Assembly (NCBI RefSeq): GCF_910592395.1
Contig: NC_088318.1
Coordinates: 1,920,001 to 1,984,000, forward strand
Origin: Lineus longissimus
Lineage: Eukaryota; Nemertea; Pilidiophora; Heteronemertea; Lineidae
DNA: 64,000 nucleotides
Direction of reading: 5' to 3'
The notes below the pieces were generated by a model, which was given only the letters and a program-made list of their open reading frames with translations, was not told the origin of the DNA and searched no databases. Positions 58,984 to 64,000 of the stretch are shown one piece after another. A program made the position numbers and the translations under genes. Numbering within the stretch: the first letter of the stretch is position 1; every line of letters begins with the position of its first letter.

Positions 58984-60783
58984 AACGCACAGGCTTAAAC
59001 TGCTGAGTGCAAAAGAAGGAGAGAAAAAGTTATCTGATCTGAATTTCCTTAATCAATACAATAAAGCACCATTTGTGGGAAACTGTCGACATATTCAAGA
59101 ACCCAGTGGTTGGCGAAGATTGATGTTTTCTTCTTGATGACACTCCATTTAGTGTTCCTCTGTCTAGCGTAACAAGTTATAATGTAGTGATAAGATCTGG
59201 CTGATTTGTATGCAAATCATCAATAACGTTGGTTGGTGTGATTTCTGATATCTTTTGTGTGAATTGAACACCACAAAATTCCGTTACTAAATCAACTAAT
59301 TCATTTTGATAAGGCATGACTAAATGTTCTTTTTAAAATTTATAGTCATTGAGCAGTAAATCTGGCAGATATCTGATATTGCGGGGACATTAAGGTCTCT
59401 ATTCCAATACTTAATCCAGTAATTTGTGTCAGTTACATATGAGCACATCTCATTTTTGTGAACCAATAATTTTATATAAGCGTTAGCAATTTGACCTTCA
59501 CGACACAATGATAATTCTGTATTCACGGAAATTATGGCACAACATTATTACCAGTTATGCCTGCAGGTTAGAGATCTTTTTGTCATATAAAGCAGCAACT
59601 GTAATTGCTGATCACAGTGATCTAAATCACTTGTTTTTGTGCAGTACTTTAATGGGCATGAAGTTTAAACTACAGTGATACACTGTATTTTAGAAGCAAG
59701 TATTCATAAGAAATTACAGAAAATGAAATGATAGTATCTACTGATAACAACATTCGAAATATCATTTTAAAACTTTTGATTGATGATTTCAATAATATAT
59801 CTCCTTCCCTGTCACCATTGGTCCACCAATCTAGCAAACTTATTCCTACAAAAGACATCTTGTTTTTTAAAGAAATGTTTTGAATTGTATTACGATAAAT
59901 CTGTCCAGGTGTCATTTATGGTGTCACTGTATTATCTAATGTATCGTCATTAAGGGCGCTTTGTATTCCTGGGAGGTTTGATTGTGGCTATCACACGTTG
60001 ATAGATCGTTCCCGAGTGATGTTCATCATGTACGATTTAATCTATGGCAAACGGCCATTATTGAATGTAAATTAATCTTTGGAATTGTGGGAAAGCAATT
60101 TTGTTGAAATGTCTTCAAGTTTGGGGAGGAAATCAATGTTTGGTGTTTTTTGTGCTTTCTATCATCTGATTGACCCAACCACAAGAAAATAGGTCATGCG
60201 TGGTGAATTGCATGACTCCCCCGACATTTTTGCCAAGAAGAGTTACCTCTCTGACTATTGAGAAACACAAAACCTGTGCATGATCACACTGGAGAATCAG
60301 CAGCAACTTCTCCAAGAGCTACTCACTTCTCTCAGTAGAGGCTAACAACCTCTCCGAGTGAATCCAGCCAAAGACCGAAGTCTACCTCTAAGCTGGTCTC
60401 TTGTAATAGGCTGGATATCAACATTTCTCAAGACCAGGACTACTGAAATCAGTTGAGAAAAAGAGCCACATTTCCTTGATCTAAATTTCCTGATTGTAGT
60501 GAGGTTTCCAGTGGACTGATGTTGAATCTCTTGCTTCAGCATTCAAACAAAACAAGTAAAAGAATGCTATGATTACTTTCATTGGTCAACTTATTTTCAC
60601 TCAGATGCTGAAGCCTGAGATGCAGCATCAGTTTGAAAACCTCAAAATGACTTCTTGAGAGTCCTGGAAAATCCTCACCACAATGGCAAAAGAAGGGCCC
60701 AGTTATGAAGTTACCTCTGACAACTGGATAATTCATGTTGGTCATATTTATGACTGACGCTGTAGTCAAGATTGTGACTAGCA
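58984..60783. other. No supported gene
   Basis: AT-rich. Minus-strand frames up to 81 codons (59670-59915) are unrecognised. No repeats noticed. Confidence 0.55.
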
Positions 60784-60831
60784 GGGCACAGGGGCTGATT
60801 GAGGAGCGGGCACAGGGGCTGATTGAGGAGC
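60784..60831 (+). repeat. 24-bp perfect tandem duplication
   Basis: GGGCACAGGGGCTGATTGAG plus GAGC occurs twice in immediate succession at 60784 and 60808. It keeps phase (24 bp), so an unrecognised 105-codon minus-strand frame passes through it. Confidence 0.95.
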
Positions 60832-61160
60832 TGGAAAACGAGGGGGCTTGCATTTCATTTCTTGGACCCGGGTGTGTAAAGAAGGGGATCTATTGATATT
60901 CGATGGACGATTCACATCAAAGTTGTGTGAATGTTGCAATTAACTTCCTGTTGTTAATATTAACAAAGTGAATTGAATTTGCTTCTGATCTGAGACTTGT
61001 GAGGCAAGGTGATGTACGGCCATTTCAACTTAATTTATTTCAAGAAAATCTGAAAACCAAAACAGTGCCAATTAACATAAGGAGTAGATAATACTATGTA
61101 ACTGTCATTTTCAGTTCCAATAAACCCAAGGTCACTGGTGCTGATTCCAAATAATATACT
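60832..61160. other. No gene seen
   Basis: Nothing beyond AT-rich DNA. Confidence 0.55.
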
Positions 61161-61302
61161 GGGCCCTGTTGTTCAAAAGCACAGAAAGTTACGTTATCCC
61201 TATTAAGGATGTTATCTCTCTCTGTTTACCCCATTAAAATGTTCACGTTAAGACTTAATGTCTCCGTTAGGTTAAAGCTGACGTGGTTTTGAACAACCCT
61301 GG
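61161..61302. mobile_element. ~142-bp MITE-like element, 'TTGTTCAAAA' ends
   Basis: CCCTGTTGTTCAAAAGC at 61164 pairs with the inverse GTTTTGAACAACCCTGG ending at 61302. Inside, GTTATCCC/GATAAC and TTAAGACTTAA words give further weak symmetry. Short elements with GTTGTTCAAAA-type ends are widespread in marine animal genomes, from general knowledge. Target duplication not resolved. Confidence 0.6.
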
Positions 61303-64000
61303 TTATCAGCCATAGCAAATTGACAATAGACTCCGTAATCCTGTGTGGAATGTCATTTGACAGACAATAAAAGTGCCTTTCAACCGTATGAAATCATTTT
61401 GCCCCTCAACCCATAAAGCAATCTGGTGAGTCTCCTGTCTGTTTCCGGCGGCCTGTAACCGGTTTTGTAATTTGAACCCCCGCACTGAAACTGTTCGAAG
61501 TGCTTATATCACCTCAAGGCTCTTGGGAGCTATTACTTCCTTCTTTTGAATCTTAACGATTTTAAAATGGCATTATTTTATATATCATGATATCACTGAA
61601 TTATTTGGAATCGTCCATGAATTTTGGGAAATTGTTGTAAACATGTGAAAAATTGTTTCTGTACAAGGGAAAGTTTTAGAAAAAAATCTTAATTGCTTTT
61701 GGCCAAAATCTGTTTGTTGTTTGTGACTGTCATCGCAGCTAACAAATAGTCTTTAAAACAAAAGTAAAAGCAGAAGCAGATTAAAGTAAGACGTACCTTA
61801 ATTACCTGTCATTGCAGTTTCTTTGTAATCCTATCATTATAGTAGTTGCCACAAGTAGATGCTGAATCGATAAAATACTTCATGCCAGTTCCAGAATTGA
61901 TAAGCACTTTGGACCTCCTGAATAAATATGAAGTCACTACTTCCGATAATATTCCCTGTATTGATATATCAATCGCTCACCTTGTAATCACTGTCAGATC
62001 TCCTGTGTGTTATAACAAGATACTCTAAAGACTGATGCTATAGGCTCTGCAAGCTTCTTATAAAGTCTTCATACAGTCAGAGATCTCCATTGATTTTCTG
62101 TAGAATGTTCGCCAGTGTTGACGACTGTAGCATCAGCTGTCAAACCATTCATAATCAAAGACATTCAACTGTGACAGATTTCCTGTCTGCCAACAAAAAG
62201 TACAAATGAAATAATATTCAAACCTTATAATCCATTTAAAATGTGCATATCCTTGTTGCCAGGCTCGGGAAGAACTTTAGATTCAAACTATTCTTCGAAA
62301 AACATCTGCATCCAACCGCCAACTAAATTGCAGTGATGATCCATAATCGGATCCCAAGATACAAACGAAGAACAGCCTCTTGATAAATCTCGATGCTTAG
62401 TTGTTCTTGTAACTTAGTTGCTGGAGACGATGTTCCCAGAACGGTTCATTGTGACAAATTCCTTCAGAGGTCGTCTGCCAATCATCACTGAAGAAAGATC
62501 AATATTCCTAAAGAAATTGTAGACTCTGAAAGGAATCCCTCATTTTGACATCAAAATCCATGTCCCTAAAAAGTTCTGTGAAATATCTGAATTATATTCT
62601 TATGACATGGATGAGACAAATGGTGGAATTTTAGATTCAAACCACTGAAGTTAGTTTCATCACTTACAGCTTTAGAGCTGTCACTCAATCTCTGCAGTGG
62701 CAGATTTTCTCGAAGGAAATCTTAAAGGCATGTTCCATTCGTTCAAAAATTGAAATTGAATCTGAAACATTTCTATTTACCTAAGTCACAAGAAGATACA
62801 GTGAACAGGATCATAACACCAGTCTTCCCCATCTCTCTTGGTATCCATGCAGAAGGGGAAGAACAAAGTGGATTGAAATACAAGTCATTCCCAGTTAATT
62901 TGGGGTTATTTGAGCATAACCCATACCCTGATATAAAATCCACTTAACTTTTTTTCACAAATTGATTTATCCCTTTGACTTGACCTTTAAAAAATTCACC
63001 GGTATCCACTTCAGAGAATCTTCACCGCCACCATTAGTGCGGTGCACACTTAAGTAAGCAACCATTGGTGACACCATTTGTGAGAGAAGAGCAGTTCATT
63101 TCCGCAACTAGGGGAGATTGAATCATCTCCGGTTAGCGTACTGGTACTCAATAACGTTTGGTTTCCCCCAGATTAATTTAACAACCATGGTTAAATCACT
63201 GTGTTCATTTGCTTCTTTTGTGAGTGCGAACTATTTGGTTTTAGCTCTCTCAAATTAAGTTTAGGTCTGGGGTAAGGAGAACATTTAGCATTAGATTCCT
63301 TAGCATCAGAGATGCAAGCAAATATTTGGAAAGCTTGCCTTATGGTATCTGTTTCATGCAAGTCTCCCGCTGATGGTGGCTTTGTGTCCTTCTCCTTGTA
63401 ATATTGCCGCCTTGAAGCAAACAAAAAAGTAGAAGATGAAATATCATGGAAAGGTATTCAAATGTTTTTTCAGACATGAACATCAAAACTCACTTATGTT
63501 TGGAACATTTTATAGTTTCAGTCTTTTGGCAATACACAGGTTACACTCTCAGCTGATATACTGCAGGGTGTACCGATGTTACCTTCTGAGGAAGTAGTAC
63601 GTTTTGTACTGGCTTGCTTTCTTAAAATGCCCATTGCTATTCTGTGCGCATAGGCCAGAAAAGGCTTTGCTCTACTGGCTGAGGAAATGATATTTCCAGT
63701 AACAAAAACTGACTGAATTGCAAGACATCCTCCTTAATCACAGCCTGCCTTATCTCTGCAACAAGTTGTGTTTTGTAGATTGCCCGAGGACATTTGTGGC
63801 AACAAATCAGTTAATTAGCTGTTTTCATCTGGCCAACTTGTCCATATTAAACTGGATTCGTGCCAATTCATTTAATTACTTCCTTTATTCCACATGACAT
63901 CTTGTCTACTTCACTTGTGTCTGATTGCCCAATCTGTCAATCACAGGTTTTGACAGGTTTTCAATTGCTTTCGGACTGTCCATCTAATGATATCTAAACA
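61303..64000. other. No gene seen
   Basis: AT-rich DNA to the window end. Small frames at 61846-62028, 62750-62947 and 63191-63424 are unrecognised. No repeats, RNA genes or element ends were noticed. Confidence 0.5.

Overview
This is eukaryotic, almost certainly animal, genomic DNA. It is AT-rich, has no operons or tight gene packing, and no open frame exceeds 131 codons on either strand, which is about what chance gives in 64 kb of this composition. It carries typical metazoan repeats: a non-LTR retrotransposon 3' end, tRNA-derived SINE-like copies, several foldback/MITE-type DNA transposons, a minisatellite and microsatellites. Their style, and frequent AGGCCT-containing words, would suit a marine invertebrate, but I cannot name a species and that part is inference. 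The window is best read as intergenic or long-intron DNA with no confidently complete gene.

Layout. 1-5 kb: two copies of a small foldback family sharing the word GCCAACACAAATATGCA (a third degenerate copy lies at 14.7 kb), a 124-bp tandem duplication, a G-run and a 294-bp MITE-like element with 36-bp inverted ends. 5-20 kb: mostly featureless, with degenerate short tandem repeats at 10.9-11.2 kb and a diverged direct duplication at 12.6-12.9 kb. 21-24.2 kb is the richest part. A 1.38-kb foldback transposon with long AT-rich arms and a 610-bp GC-richer centre sits in a reading frame that becomes continuous (105 codons) when the element is removed. Just downstream, a second ~760-bp transposon is inserted in a tRNA-derived SINE whose uninterrupted relative is at 31.3 kb. 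30 kb: ten copies of a 32-bp minisatellite. 33.4 kb: a TA-flanked mariner-style element. 43.4-44.4 kb: a 943-bp transposon with 26-bp perfect inverted ends and a perfect 9-bp target duplication. 47.5 kb: a perfect 22-bp-stem hairpin. 56-61 kb: an 81-bp tandem duplication, a 22-base C-run, the truncated LINE, a 30-bp perfect palindrome, a 217-bp foldback MITE with AAAT duplications, and a further MITE at 61.2 kb.

No genes can be shown to work together. The main biological content is a history of nested transposon insertion. The best lead is the reading frame split by the 21.3-22.7 kb element. The second is that two unrelated transposons each carry a pair of perfect TGACGTCA (CRE-type) octamers in inverted arms. 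Boundaries are by eye; family assignments need database comparison.
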